Shown piece by piece: positions 1 through 7,172 of a stretch of DNA of 13,123 nt. The DNA is from Candidatus Puniceispirillum sp. Its GTDB lineage: Bacteria > Pseudomonadota > Alphaproteobacteria > Puniceispirillales > Puniceispirillaceae. The notes beneath the pieces were generated by a model that was not told the origin of the DNA, searched no databases, and saw only the letters and a program-made list of their open reading frames with translations. Position numbers and translations under genes: made by a program. The stretch is taken from positions 1-13,123 of the forward strand of contig JADHOU010000018.1 in the NCBI GenBank assembly GCA_016778825.1, given 5' to 3'. Each line of letters starts with the position of its first letter. Positions within the stretch are counted from its first letter, which is position 1.

Positions 1-1
1 A

Positions 2-622
2 CATCAGGGTTATATCGCTGATACAACGCGCCATGATTCAATTCATGAAATGGCGCTGGCGGCACTTGATCTTTGTGATGGTCCATTGGTGCCAATTGGC
101 CTGTCAATGGGTGGTTATGTGGCTTTGGAAATGGCGCGGTTGGCACCGCAGCGGATGGCAGCGATGGCATTGCTTAGCACCAATTGCCGCGAAGATAGTG
201 CCGAAAGCCAACGCCAACGCCAGCAGGTAATCGCTCTTGCCAAACAAAAAGGCTTTCAGGGCGTCACACGCCGTTTGATGCCGCGCCTATTATCTGAGGT
301 GGCATTGCAAGATGACGCTATTGTTGCCGATGTTCTCGCTATGGCAGCCGATATTGGGCGCACTGGCTTTGTCCAACAGCAAACCGCGATTATGGGGCGG
401 CGCGCCCAGCGTGACACGCTGGCCAGCTTTGGCGCGCCGGTTCTTGTTTTATGTGGCAATATGGATGTTTTGACGCCGCCAAATCTGTCGGTTGAAATGG
501 CCGGTCTTGCGCCTCAGGCCGAATTATGCCTGCTAAATGGCATTGGTCATCTGTCATCAATCGAAGCGCCCGAGGCCGTTACCAACGCGCTTGAGACATT
601 GTTCGAGCGCGCTGCCGATTAG
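2..622 (+). CDS. alpha/beta hydrolase, 3' part (5' end outside window)
   Basis: The reading frame is open from base 2 and lacks its start, so only the last 206 residues are visible; the in-frame ATG at 50 is internal. The fragment has the three catalytic elements of the alpha/beta-hydrolase fold. The nucleophile elbow is GLSMGG, with Ser at fragment residue 35. A Gly-Asn-Met-Asp turn places the acid at residue 155. The His lies in Gly-Ile-Gly-His at residue 183, followed by the SSIEAPE segment common in this family. The region between elbow and acid is a helical cap of about 100 residues. Small esterases, lactonases and C-C bond hydrolases of this type act in the cytosol, and the substrate cannot be told from sequence. 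The stop codon is only 3 bases from that of the convergent gene at 626. Fold assignment is confident; substrate is unknown. Confidence 0.85.
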   Translation, partial: HQGYIADTTRHDSIHEMALAALDLCDGPLVPIGLSMGGYVALEMARLAPQRMAAMALLSTNCREDSAESQRQRQQVIALAKQKGFQGVTRRLMPRLLSEVALQDDAIVADVLAMAADIGRTGFVQQQTAIMGRRAQRDTLASFGAPVLVLCGNMDVLTPPNLSVEMAGLAPQAELCLLNGIGHLSSIEAPEAVTNALETLFERAAD

Positions 623-625
623 CGG

Positions 626-1012
626 CTAGGCTGTTTTCTGCTTGTGAACCGCAATATACAGTGCATAGACCGCGACAAAGCCATAAAGCGCGATTGCGGG
701 AAGCGGGATAACCGCGGCCTTTTCGGCGAGAATTTTAATCAGTGACAAAGTGATGGCGGCAAATCCAATGCCACAGCCAAATAAAACGCGTTTTGTTGTT
801 CGATATCCATCATCGCGAACCAGAAAAATTACCAGACCTGCCAGAAAAGACATTGCCGCAAGGCCGCGCCGCATGATCATGCCAACATGAATCGCTTCAT
901 CGCTGGCGCCAGGGAAAATCTGGATCGTCAGCGGTGTTGCAAAGCCGTAAAATAGCAGTCCTTGCAAAACCAACCCAACACCGATCAGCAGAAGTGCTAG
1001 TTGTGGGCGCAT
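626..1012 (-). CDS. small four-helix inner-membrane protein of unknown function
   Basis: I do not recognise this 128-residue protein. It has four hydrophobic stretches long enough to span the membrane, at about residues 5-25, 50-65, 76-95 and 102-122. A charged loop (RDDGYRTTKR) lies between the second and third, and the C-terminus is basic (HKQKTA). There is no catalytic or metal-binding motif and no cleavable signal peptide. A GAGG Shine-Dalgarno sequence lies 5 bases before the ATG at 1012. The gene begins 24 bases after the parE stop on the same strand, with no terminator seen between, so it is probably co-transcribed with parE. That does not establish a functional link. Its end abuts the convergent hydrolase gene. 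Confidence 0.7.
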   Translation of the reverse strand: MRPQLALLLIGVGLVLQGLLFYGFATPLTIQIFPGASDEAIHVGMIMRRGLAAMSFLAGLVIFLVRDDGYRTTKRVLFGCGIGFAAITLSLIKILAEKAAVIPLPAIALYGFVAVYALYIAVHKQKTA

Positions 1013-1036
1013 GAAAACCTCGAAATCTGGGAGAGG

Positions 1037-3019
1037 TTATACATCAAGATTGGCCAGCGCATCTTCAGCATGATCGCGGATATAACCAAACCTCAATTCG
1101 GCCTTTTTGCCCATTAATGTGTTAACCAGCTGGTCAGTGTGACGCCGCAAATCGGCGCCAACCGAGTCGCGAAGTGGCAATGAAACCTGCAGCAAGCGGC
1201 GGCTTGCCGGGCTCATCGTTGTTTCTTTCAATTGTGATGGTGGCATTTCTCCAAGCCCCTTAAAGCGGCTGATTTCAACCTTGCCGCGCCCATCAAAGAT
1301 GTTTTTCATGCTGGCTTCACGCTGTTCTTCATCAAGCGCATAGACGGTTTTACCGCCTTGTGTCAGCCGATAGAGCGGCGGCTGGGCCAGATAAAGCCGT
1401 CCAGCCTCAACAAGCTGGGGCATTTCACGGTAAAAATAGGTCATTAGCAATGCTGCAATATGCGCACCGTCAACATCGGCATCGGTCATGATGATGATCC
1501 GGCCATAGCGAAGATCATCAAGCCGGAAATCTTTTCCCGGTTTGACGCCTAATGCCAAAGATAGGTCTGATAATTCTTGGTTGGCGCTTAATTTTTCGGT
1601 CGATGCGCTTGCCACATTCAAGATTTTACCGCGAAGGGGTAACACCGCCTGAATTTTTCGGTCGCGTGCCTGTTTTGCCGATCCACCAGCAGAATCACCC
1701 TCGACCAAGAATAATTCAGTTGTTTCATTATCGCTTGATGAACAATCAGCCAATTTGCCCGGAAGCCGCAGACGTCTTGTTGCAGATTTCCGCGCAACTT
1801 CTTTTTCTTTTTTGCGGCGCTTGCGGTCATCTGCGCGTTCAATCGCGGCATCCAGCAAAAATGTTGCACGACCAGCATCGGCCGACAGCCATTGATCAAA
1901 CCGGTCACGAACTGCCTGTTCGGTTTGGCGGGTTGCATCGGTCGAGACAAGGCGGTCTTTGGTCTGACCCTGAAATTGCGGATCGCGCAAAAAAACCGAC
2001 AACATGATCGCTCCGCCAGCAAGCGCATCATCAGCCGTGATATCAGCGGCTTTTTTATTGCCAACCAAATCGCCAAAGCTGCGAAGGCCGCGAACGATGG
2101 CTTGGCGAAAGCCAGTCTCATGCGTTCCGCCTGATGGCGTTGGTACCGTGTTGCAATAGCTCTGGAAAAAGCCGTCTTCACCCGGGCCAAGCCATGTGAT
2201 GGCCCATTCAAATTTCTGCCCGTCAAGCTTTACCGCTTCGGCAAAAGGAGTGGAAATCATCAAGGCTTTATCAGTGGTCGCATCGGTAAGATAATCGGCA
2301 AGGCCGCCCGGATAATGCAGGCTGGCCTCGGCCGGAATGGAGTCACCATTGCCAAGCAATGCTGGATCGCACCGCCAACGAATTTCAACACCGGCAAATA
2401 GATAGGCCTTGGATTGTGCCATCCGGTACAGCGTAGCAGGGCGAAATTTTGCGCCAGCACCAAAAATTTCAGTATCAGGCGTAAAGCTAACTGATGTGCC
2501 GCGGCGATTGGGGACGGCGCCAATTTCAACTAGCGGACCAAGCGGTTTGCCGCGCGAAAATCGCTGTTGAAACAGGATTTTGTCACGCGCAATTTCAACC
2601 ATCAAATCGCTTGATAACGCATTCACGACTGACGCACCAACACCATGCAAACCGCCCGAGGTTGTATAGGCTTTGCCCGAAAATTTACCGCCAGCATGAA
2701 GCGTTGTCATAATGACTTCAACGGCGGATTGATCGGGAAATTTTGGATGTTTGCCTGTTGGCATGCCACGCCCGTTATCGCGAATGGTTAATCGGTCGGC
2801 AGATTCAAGATGAATATCAATCCTGTTGGCATGGCCAGCAACGGCTTCATCCATCGAATTATCGAGAATTTCAGCAGCCAGATGATGCAAGGCGCGGTCG
2901 TCAGTGCCGCCAATATACATTCCCGGACGATGGCGAACAGGCTCTAGCCCTTCCAATACCTCAATATTGGACGCATCATAATCATCGGTTGTTGCGGCAT
3001 TGCCAAATAGATCAGCCAT
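1037..3019 (-). CDS. parE: DNA topoisomerase IV subunit B (ParE)
   Basis: This is the ATPase subunit of topoisomerase IV, which with ParC decatenates daughter chromosomes and relaxes supercoils. The 660 residues match a full-length ParE. The N-terminal GHKL ATPase domain shows RPGMYIGG (31-38), EILDNSMDEA with the Mg-binding Asn54, DNGRGMP (81-87) and GGLHGVG (122-128). The C-terminal TOPRIM domain shows EGDSAGG (440-446) and DADVDG (513-518), whose acidic residues bind Mg for DNA cleavage. ParE is preferred over GyrB because the protein is short, lacks a long TOPRIM insertion, and has the GGTDDRALHHL context seen in alphaproteobacterial ParE. I place the start at the ATG at 3019. A TTG directly before it (3022) would add one Met, and an ATG at 3030 runs into a stop. 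The Shine-Dalgarno sequence is weak. Confidence 0.95.
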   Translation of the reverse strand: MADLFGNAATTDDYDASNIEVLEGLEPVRHRPGMYIGGTDDRALHHLAAEILDNSMDEAVAGHANRIDIHLESADRLTIRDNGRGMPTGKHPKFPDQSAVEVIMTTLHAGGKFSGKAYTTSGGLHGVGASVVNALSSDLMVEIARDKILFQQRFSRGKPLGPLVEIGAVPNRRGTSVSFTPDTEIFGAGAKFRPATLYRMAQSKAYLFAGVEIRWRCDPALLGNGDSIPAEASLHYPGGLADYLTDATTDKALMISTPFAEAVKLDGQKFEWAITWLGPGEDGFFQSYCNTVPTPSGGTHETGFRQAIVRGLRSFGDLVGNKKAADITADDALAGGAIMLSVFLRDPQFQGQTKDRLVSTDATRQTEQAVRDRFDQWLSADAGRATFLLDAAIERADDRKRRKKEKEVARKSATRRLRLPGKLADCSSSDNETTELFLVEGDSAGGSAKQARDRKIQAVLPLRGKILNVASASTEKLSANQELSDLSLALGVKPGKDFRLDDLRYGRIIIMTDADVDGAHIAALLMTYFYREMPQLVEAGRLYLAQPPLYRLTQGGKTVYALDEEQREASMKNIFDGRGKVEISRFKGLGEMPPSQLKETTMSPASRRLLQVSLPLRDSVGADLRRHTDQLVNTLMGKKAELRFGYIRDHAEDALANLDV

Positions 3020-3173
3020 CAATCACTCATTGGGTTTAAAGGCGGTCGCCAGCGGAATGCGGCGTTGCGCCACTATATCGGCCTTGGATAGCGTCTGTCT
3101 ACCGTATCTAGCAATGATCTGTTGTTCAAATGCCAATATATTGTGATTAACTGGAAAAATACCCAAAAGTTTA

Positions 3174-3221
3174 CCAGAAACAGCAGATGCCAGAAACAGT
3201 ATATGCCAGAAACGGCAGAGA
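3174..3221. repeat. three tandem copies of a 16-bp repeat
   Basis: Three adjacent 16-base units begin with CCAGAAAC at 3174, 3190 and 3206. They read CCAGAAACAGCAGATG, CCAGAAACAGTATATG and CCAGAAACGGCAGAGA, so the first 8 bases are identical and the rest differ at a few positions. The block lies between the glnA terminator and the parE start. It could be a chance tandem duplication or direct-repeat binding sites for a regulator of parE. Nothing in the window decides between these. Confidence 0.75.
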
Positions 3222-3229
3222 TGAGGCGG

Positions 3230-3262
3230 CAAAGAAAAAGGCGGGGACCAGCCCCGCCCTTT
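3230..3262 (-). terminator. intrinsic terminator of the glnB-glnA operon
   Basis: Read on the minus strand, just past the glnA stop, a perfect 7-bp GC stem (GGCGGGG / CCCCGCC) closes a 5-base loop (CTGGT). It is followed by TTTTTCTTT. Flanking A's before the stem can extend it by pairing with the T run. This is a strong Rho-independent terminator, and it means parE downstream needs its own promoter. Confidence 0.9.
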
Positions 3263-3283
3263 CATATTGTCTTTTGCTATCGC

Positions 3284-4693
3284 TTAATATGAATAATACA
3301 TATCAAATTCGACAGGAGCAGGTGTGTGCTCCAGACGGATCACATCTTGCATTTTTAGCTCGATAAAGGCGTCGATTTGATCGTCAGAAAACACATTGCC
3401 CTGAGTCAGATAGCCGCGATCTTCATTCAATGCCTCAAGTGCCTCGCGAAGTGAGCCACAAACGGTTGGGATTTGTGACAATTCTTCAGGCGGCAGATCA
3501 TAAAGATCCTTATCCATCGCATCACCAGGGTGAATCTTGTTGCGAATACCGTCAACACCGGCCATCAGCATTGCCGAGAATGACAAATATGGATTTGCTG
3601 TCGCATCTGGGAAACGCACCTCAACACGCTTGCCAGCAGGTGAATTCACATGCGGAATACGGCATGATGCTGACCGGTTGCGTGATGAGTAAGCCAACAG
3701 AACAGGGGCTTCATAACCTGGGATCAACCGCTTGTAGCTGTTGGTTGATGGGTTGGTGAAAGCGTTCAGTGACTTGGCGTGTTTAATGATGCCGCCGATA
3801 TAGTAAAGCGCAGTTTCAGACAGATCGGCATATTGATTACCAGCAAAAAGTGGCTTGCCATCTGACCAAAGCGACTGGTGAACATGCATGCCCGATCCGT
3901 TATCACCGGAAATTGGCTTTGGCATGAACGTCGCGGTTACGCCATAAGCATGGGCAACCTGATGAACGCAGTATTTATAAAGCTGCATGTTGTCAGCGGT
4001 TTCCAGCAATGTGCCGAATTTGATGCCAAGCTCATGCTGCGATGGGGCAACTTCGTGGTGATGCTTTTCAACTGCAACGCCCATATCGGCCATAACCGAT
4101 ACCATTTCAGACCGGATATCCTGGCCTGAGTCGACTGGTGGCACTGGGAAATAACCGCCTTTGACACCCGGACGGTGGCCAAGGTTGCCCTCGCCATATT
4201 TGCGGGCGCTGTTGTAAGGGCCTTCGACGCTATCGACTGAGTATAGGCCGCGGTTCATTGATACGTCGATTTTGACATCTTCAAAAATGAAGAACTCGGC
4301 TTCAGGACCGAAAAAAGCGGTATCAGCAATGCCCAAAGTTTCAATGTGCGCAAGCGCCGCCTTGGCGGTGCCGCGCGGGTCGCGATCATAGGCTTCGCCG
4401 CTTGATGGCTCAAGAACGTCGCAGAACAATGCCAATGTTGGCTGGGCAAAGAATGGGTCGATGTAGGCGCGATAAAGATCAGGCTTCAATGTCATGTCTG
4501 AATCATTGATGGCTTTCCAGCCGGCAATTGACGAGCCGTCAAACATAAAACCTTCATTCAGCGCATCTTCATCAATTGTGTCGATATGCTGGGTTACATG
4601 CTGCATTTTACCAAGCGTGTCGGTGAAGCGCAGATCGACAAAAGTGATGTCGTGTTCTTTAATCATTTCCATGATTTTTGTTGCGTCAGACAT
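3284..4693 (-). CDS. glnA: glutamine synthetase type I (GlnA)
   Basis: This enzyme makes glutamine from glutamate, ammonia and ATP, the main step of ammonium assimilation, and acts as a cytosolic dodecamer. The 469 residues equal the E. coli length. Visible signatures are FDGSSIAGW (51-59), GPEAEFF (129-135) with metal-binding Glu, [11 protein letters not shown] (211-221), NGSGMHVH (265-272) around the active site, and [10 protein letters not shown]. The adenylylation loop [10 protein letters not shown] has Tyr398 in the position modified by GlnE in GSI-beta enzymes, so control by covalent modification is likely. The ATG at 4693 is chosen because the family N-terminus begins there and GGAAGGA lies about 8 bases upstream. 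The frame stays open further upstream, but that extension would run into glnB and is not homologous. It lies 85 bases after glnB, in one operon with it. Confidence 0.97.
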   Translation of the reverse strand: MSDATKIMEMIKEHDITFVDLRFTDTLGKMQHVTQHIDTIDEDALNEGFMFDGSSIAGWKAINDSDMTLKPDLYRAYIDPFFAQPTLALFCDVLEPSSGEAYDRDPRGTAKAALAHIETLGIADTAFFGPEAEFFIFEDVKIDVSMNRGLYSVDSVEGPYNSARKYGEGNLGHRPGVKGGYFPVPPVDSGQDIRSEMVSVMADMGVAVEKHHHEVAPSQHELGIKFGTLLETADNMQLYKYCVHQVAHAYGVTATFMPKPISGDNGSGMHVHQSLWSDGKPLFAGNQYADLSETALYYIGGIIKHAKSLNAFTNPSTNSYKRLIPGYEAPVLLAYSSRNRSASCRIPHVNSPAGKRVEVRFPDATANPYLSFSAMLMAGVDGIRNKIHPGDAMDKDLYDLPPEELSQIPTVCGSLREALEALNEDRGYLTQGNVFSDDQIDAFIELKMQDVIRLEHTPAPVEFDMYYSY

Positions 4694-4778
4694 TTTAGGG
4701 ATCCTTCCGTTATCTGTCATTTGAATTTTGATCGTTAAACTCTGTTTAGTCTGGGTTGGGCATGGTCGAGACCGGTGC

Positions 4779-5123
<345 letters not shown>

Positions 5124-5249
5124 TCACTTTTCTGTTAGGGCTTGCGTCTGCATTTAAAGTACGATCGCCCGCCATGTACATCAGATAGCGCCAACCGGTT
5201 AGCTGCCGCATAGCCGCGCATACTACCCCCCTTCTGACCAAACGGCAGG

Positions 5250-5264
5250 GCGAAGGCAAGGCCA
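5250..5264 (-). promoter_or_regulatory. weak candidate sigma54 (-24/-12) promoter for glnB-glnA
   Basis: On the minus strand the sequence TGGCCTTGCCTTCGC has the GG-N10-GC spacing required by RpoN promoters. It matches TGGC of the -24 box and three of four bases of the TTGC -12 box, but misses the ACG after TGGC. Transcription would begin near 5238, giving a leader of about 120 bases. It is reported because glnBA operons are often NtrC/sigma54-controlled. The match alone is weak. Confidence 0.25.
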
Positions 5265-5327
5265 GCAGAATTTGGGTGACGGGCTTCGGTGCTTGTTTTG
5301 GCGAATCTGCACTCACGATAAGCATAT

Positions 5328-5344
5328 TGCCTAAATTTTAGGCA
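5328..5344. promoter_or_regulatory. perfect 17-bp palindrome, candidate operator or NtrC-type enhancer
   Basis: TGCCTAAATTTTAGGCA consists of two exact 8-base arms around a central T. NtrC sites are also 17-bp dyads with TGC...GCA ends, but their usual inner bases (TGCACC...GGTGCA) differ. The centre lies about 98 bases upstream of the start predicted from the sigma54-like element, a typical enhancer distance. It could equally serve the divergent gene at 5492. Confidence 0.5.
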
Positions 5345-5491
5345 TAGTTGCGATCGGGGAAAGACAAAGATATGCTGACCTGGCCAAACGAAGAAAAAGA
5401 AACGGGCGATTTTTTTAAGAGGTAATCTTTGACTATTTTGCCGTGTTTCATCGCTGATCATCTGCCGTTTATTCTTGAATATGAGGACATA

Positions 5492-6082
5492 ATGACAACC
5501 CATGCCATCAGCCGGTTTCCGGTTCCGGATCTTGCGGCTTTGCCAGCTGATCTGCAAAAGTTATTTTACGATGTTTCAGAAAAGGCGGGCTTTGTGCCAA
5601 ATGTGTTTTGGGTATTGGCACATCGGCCTGATGAATTGCGCGCGTTTTGGGCCTATCATGAGGCATTGATGCGGCGCGAGTCTGGCCTCAGTAAAGGCGA
5701 GCGCGAAATGATTGTTGTCGCCACCTCGGCAGAAAACAACTGTCTTTACTGCGTTGTGGCGCATGGTGCCATTCTGCGGATCTATGAAAAATCGGCAACC
5801 ATCGCCGATGCCATCGCGTCCAATTACAAAAAAGCTGATATCACTGACCGGCAAAAGGCGATGCTGGATTTTGCCATCAAAACCTGTAACCGGTCACAAG
5901 ATATCGGAGAAGATGATTTTGCAATTCTTCACCAGCATGGTTTCAGCGATGATGATATCTGGGACATTGCCGCCATTACCGGCCTATTTGCGCTGTCGAA
6001 CCGGATGGCAAGTCTGACTTCGATGCGTCCAAACGCTGAATTTTACGCTCTTGGCCGTGATTTTCCGATTGCCGGATCATGA
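5492..6082 (+). CDS. AhpD-like peroxidase-related protein
   Basis: This 196-residue cytosolic protein belongs to the carboxymuconolactone decarboxylase/AhpD superfamily, in the group annotated as uncharacterized peroxidase-related enzymes. The redox motif is intact: Glu72 in REMIVVATSA, then CLYC with Cys84 and Cys87, and His91. This is the E...CxxC...H arrangement AhpD uses for proton relay and disulfide chemistry. A second helical part (about 110-190) completes the all-helical fold. The start is the ATG at 5492, with GAGGA 4 bases before it; the frame is open upstream to a TTG at 5429, but MTTHAISRFPVPDLA is the expected N-terminus. Its TGA overlaps the next gene's ATG (ATGA), so the two are probably translationally coupled. 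The electron donor and true substrate are unknown. Confidence 0.88.
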   Translation: MTTHAISRFPVPDLAALPADLQKLFYDVSEKAGFVPNVFWVLAHRPDELRAFWAYHEALMRRESGLSKGEREMIVVATSAENNCLYCVVAHGAILRIYEKSATIADAIASNYKKADITDRQKAMLDFAIKTCNRSQDIGEDDFAILHQHGFSDDDIWDIAAITGLFALSNRMASLTSMRPNAEFYALGRDFPIAGS

Positions 6083-6513
6083 TCAAGGCGCATGCAGATC
6101 AGCGGATCAACGAATTGAACCAAGCCGGCGGGTTCAATCATCATAATGGAATCATGATTCTTGACTGGCAGGACGGTCTGGCGGCGCTTCGGGTTGATTT
6201 AGCGCATGATCATTTAAACCCGCTCGGGCTTGTTCATGGGGGGCTGTATGCCAGCATGCTTGATGTGGCATTGGCAATGTCCGGCAGCTACCGGCCTGCA
6301 CCTGAGGGGCTGTATCCCGGGCTGACCTTGTCTTTGACAACGCAATATATCGCACCACTGCAGCTAGAAGATAGTTTTGCCATTGCCAAAGCGCGGCGGA
6401 CAGGCGGCGGTAAGACAGTGTTTTTTGCCAAAGGTGAGGTTCTGGCTCCCGATGGCAGGGTGATAGCGTCGGCAAGCGGCGTGTTCAAGCCCGGACGGCC
6501 GGTAAAAGGCTAG
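6079..6513 (+). CDS. PaaI-family hotdog-fold thioesterase
   Basis: This 144-residue protein has the signature of PaaI/acyl-CoA thioesterase hotdog proteins. The sequence NPLGLVHGGLYASMLDVAL puts the HGG turn at 53-55 and the catalytic-type Asp at 62. It is followed by the beta strands LTTQYIAPL and ARRTGGGKTVFFAKGEV and the ending DGRVIASASGVF. Such enzymes work as oligomers in the cytosol and hydrolyse acyl- or aryl-CoA thioesters; substrate preference cannot be read here. The ATG overlaps the stop of the AhpD-like gene by four bases, so it forms a two-gene unit with it. The joint role is not evident. Confidence 0.88.
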   Translation: MIKAHADQRINELNQAGGFNHHNGIMILDWQDGLAALRVDLAHDHLNPLGLVHGGLYASMLDVALAMSGSYRPAPEGLYPGLTLSLTTQYIAPLQLEDSFAIAKARRTGGGKTVFFAKGEVLAPDGRVIASASGVFKPGRPVKG

Positions 6514-6532
6514 GTTATCACGGCACGATGAA

Positions 6533-6570
6533 GCCGCATTCGCAAAAGCGGCACCGGCCTTTCATTTGCA
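6533..6570 (+). terminator. weak possible terminator after the thioesterase gene
   Basis: A GCCGC / GCGGC stem (6533-6537 with 6548-6552) closes a 10-base loop about 20 bases after the stop. It is followed at a short distance by CCTTTCATTT. The stem is short and the T tract is broken and displaced, so this is only suggestive. Confidence 0.3.
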
Positions 6571-6595
6571 TAGGAAAAAGACCTGTAAAAGCCCC

Positions 6596-6624
6596 TTGCA
6601 TGCTGGCAAAGCTTGGATTATGTT
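6596..6624 (+). promoter_or_regulatory. candidate sigma70-type promoter for tRNA-His
   Basis: A -35 box TTGCAT (6596-6601) and a -10 box TATGTT (6619-6624) are separated by exactly 17 bases. A transcript would begin near 6631, about 53 bases before the mature tRNA end. Each box matches four of six consensus bases. Confidence 0.45.
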
Positions 6625-6683
6625 CGCGTCCAGTTTCGGGCTGGTGTTCTTTGTTTTAGGGAAAGGCTGGGCACGATGCTAAT

Positions 6684-6761
6684 GGCGGGTGTAGCTCAGT
6701 TGGTTAGAGCGCCAGTTTGTGGCACTGGAGGTCGCCGGTTCAAAACCGGTCACTCGCCCCA
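6684..6761 (+). tRNA. tRNA-His (anticodon GTG)
   Basis: The cloverleaf is complete. The anticodon stem CCAGT/ACTGG holds the loop TTGTGGC with anticodon GTG, which reads CAC and CAU. The D arm is GCTCAGTTGGTTAGAGC and the T arm is GCCGG-TTCAAAA-CCGGT. The acceptor stem has the extra G(-1) paired with C73 that is diagnostic of tRNA-His and needed by histidyl-tRNA synthetase. The 3' CCA is encoded. Confidence 0.97.
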
Positions 6762-6853
6762 TTTCTCCTGACAATTGATGGGGAAAACCGGCGTCTTTGG
6801 CCGCGCTGTCAAAGCGAATGAAAGACGTTGCTTAAAGAAGCAGATGACGACGT

Positions 6854-6938
6854 GCGGGCGTGGCGGAATTGGTAGACGCGCTGGTTTTAGGTACCAGTGG
6901 CGAAAGTCGTGGGGGTTCGAGTCCCTCCGCCCGCACCA
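6854..6938 (+). tRNA. tRNA-Leu (anticodon TAG)
   Basis: The 7-bp acceptor stem is GCGGGCG / CGCCCGC, with discriminator A and encoded CCA. The anticodon stem CTGGT/ACCAG encloses TTTAGGT, giving anticodon TAG, which reads CUN leucine codons. A long variable arm (TGGCGAAAGTCG) marks it as a class II tRNA such as Leu. It starts 92 bases after tRNA-His and may share its transcript. tRNA-Leu just before tig is a common arrangement in alphaproteobacteria. Confidence 0.97.
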
Positions 6939-6957
6939 TCTGACTGCAAGGATTTTC

Positions 6958-6971
6958 GCCGCATCTGCGGC
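6958..6971 (+). other. short hairpin downstream of tRNA-Leu
   Basis: GCCGCATCTGCGGC folds into a tight stem about 20 bases after the tRNA 3' end. No T run follows, so it is not a standard Rho-independent terminator. It could help 3' processing or simply be a local structure in a leader continuing towards tig. Confidence 0.35.
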
Positions 6972-7100
6972 ACAAGGTTCAAGGCGGCAGGGTAATGCCC
7001 ATCGGGTGCTGCTGTCTGCCCCAGAGTTTAGGTGAGGCCGGTACGGGCAATAAATAGTTTGGCCTAGATCGTTTAAGATCAAACCGGCCTGAAAAACCCC

Positions 7101-7122
7101 GATATGGCTGTGCCGCCATATC
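7101..7122 (+). promoter_or_regulatory. inverted repeat in the tig leader
   Basis: GATATGGC and GCCATATC form a perfect 8-bp stem around a 6-base loop (TGTGCC), ending 51 bases before the tig start. There is no T tract after it, so it is not a terminator. It may be an operator or an RNA structure affecting tig translation; function is unknown. Confidence 0.5.
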
Positions 7123-7135
7123 TCAAATCGGCCGG

Positions 7136-7147
7136 ATGACCGGTCAT
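7136..7147. promoter_or_regulatory. 12-bp perfect palindrome before tig
   Basis: ATGACCGGTCAT is its own reverse complement and lies 26 bases before the tig ATG. Its core GACCGGTC recurs in a 12-bp palindrome before clpX. It is a possible protein-binding site; there is no direct evidence. Confidence 0.4.
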
Positions 7148-7172
7148 GGCAAGATAAAGGATAAATGGTTCG

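Noticed and set aside
3023..3265. 80-codon minus-strand open frame ending next to the parE start
   Set aside because: It begins inside the glnA terminator stem, has no Shine-Dalgarno, and runs through the 16-bp tandem repeat. The protein resembles no family I know.
5429..5491. Upstream TTG start for the AhpD-like gene
   Set aside because: It would add 21 residues unlike the family. The ATG at 5492 has GAGGA directly upstream.
6854..6938. tRNA-Leu as an attachment site for an integrated element
   Set aside because: No integrase, repeat of the tRNA 3' end or foreign gene follows; tig comes next, as in other alphaproteobacteria.
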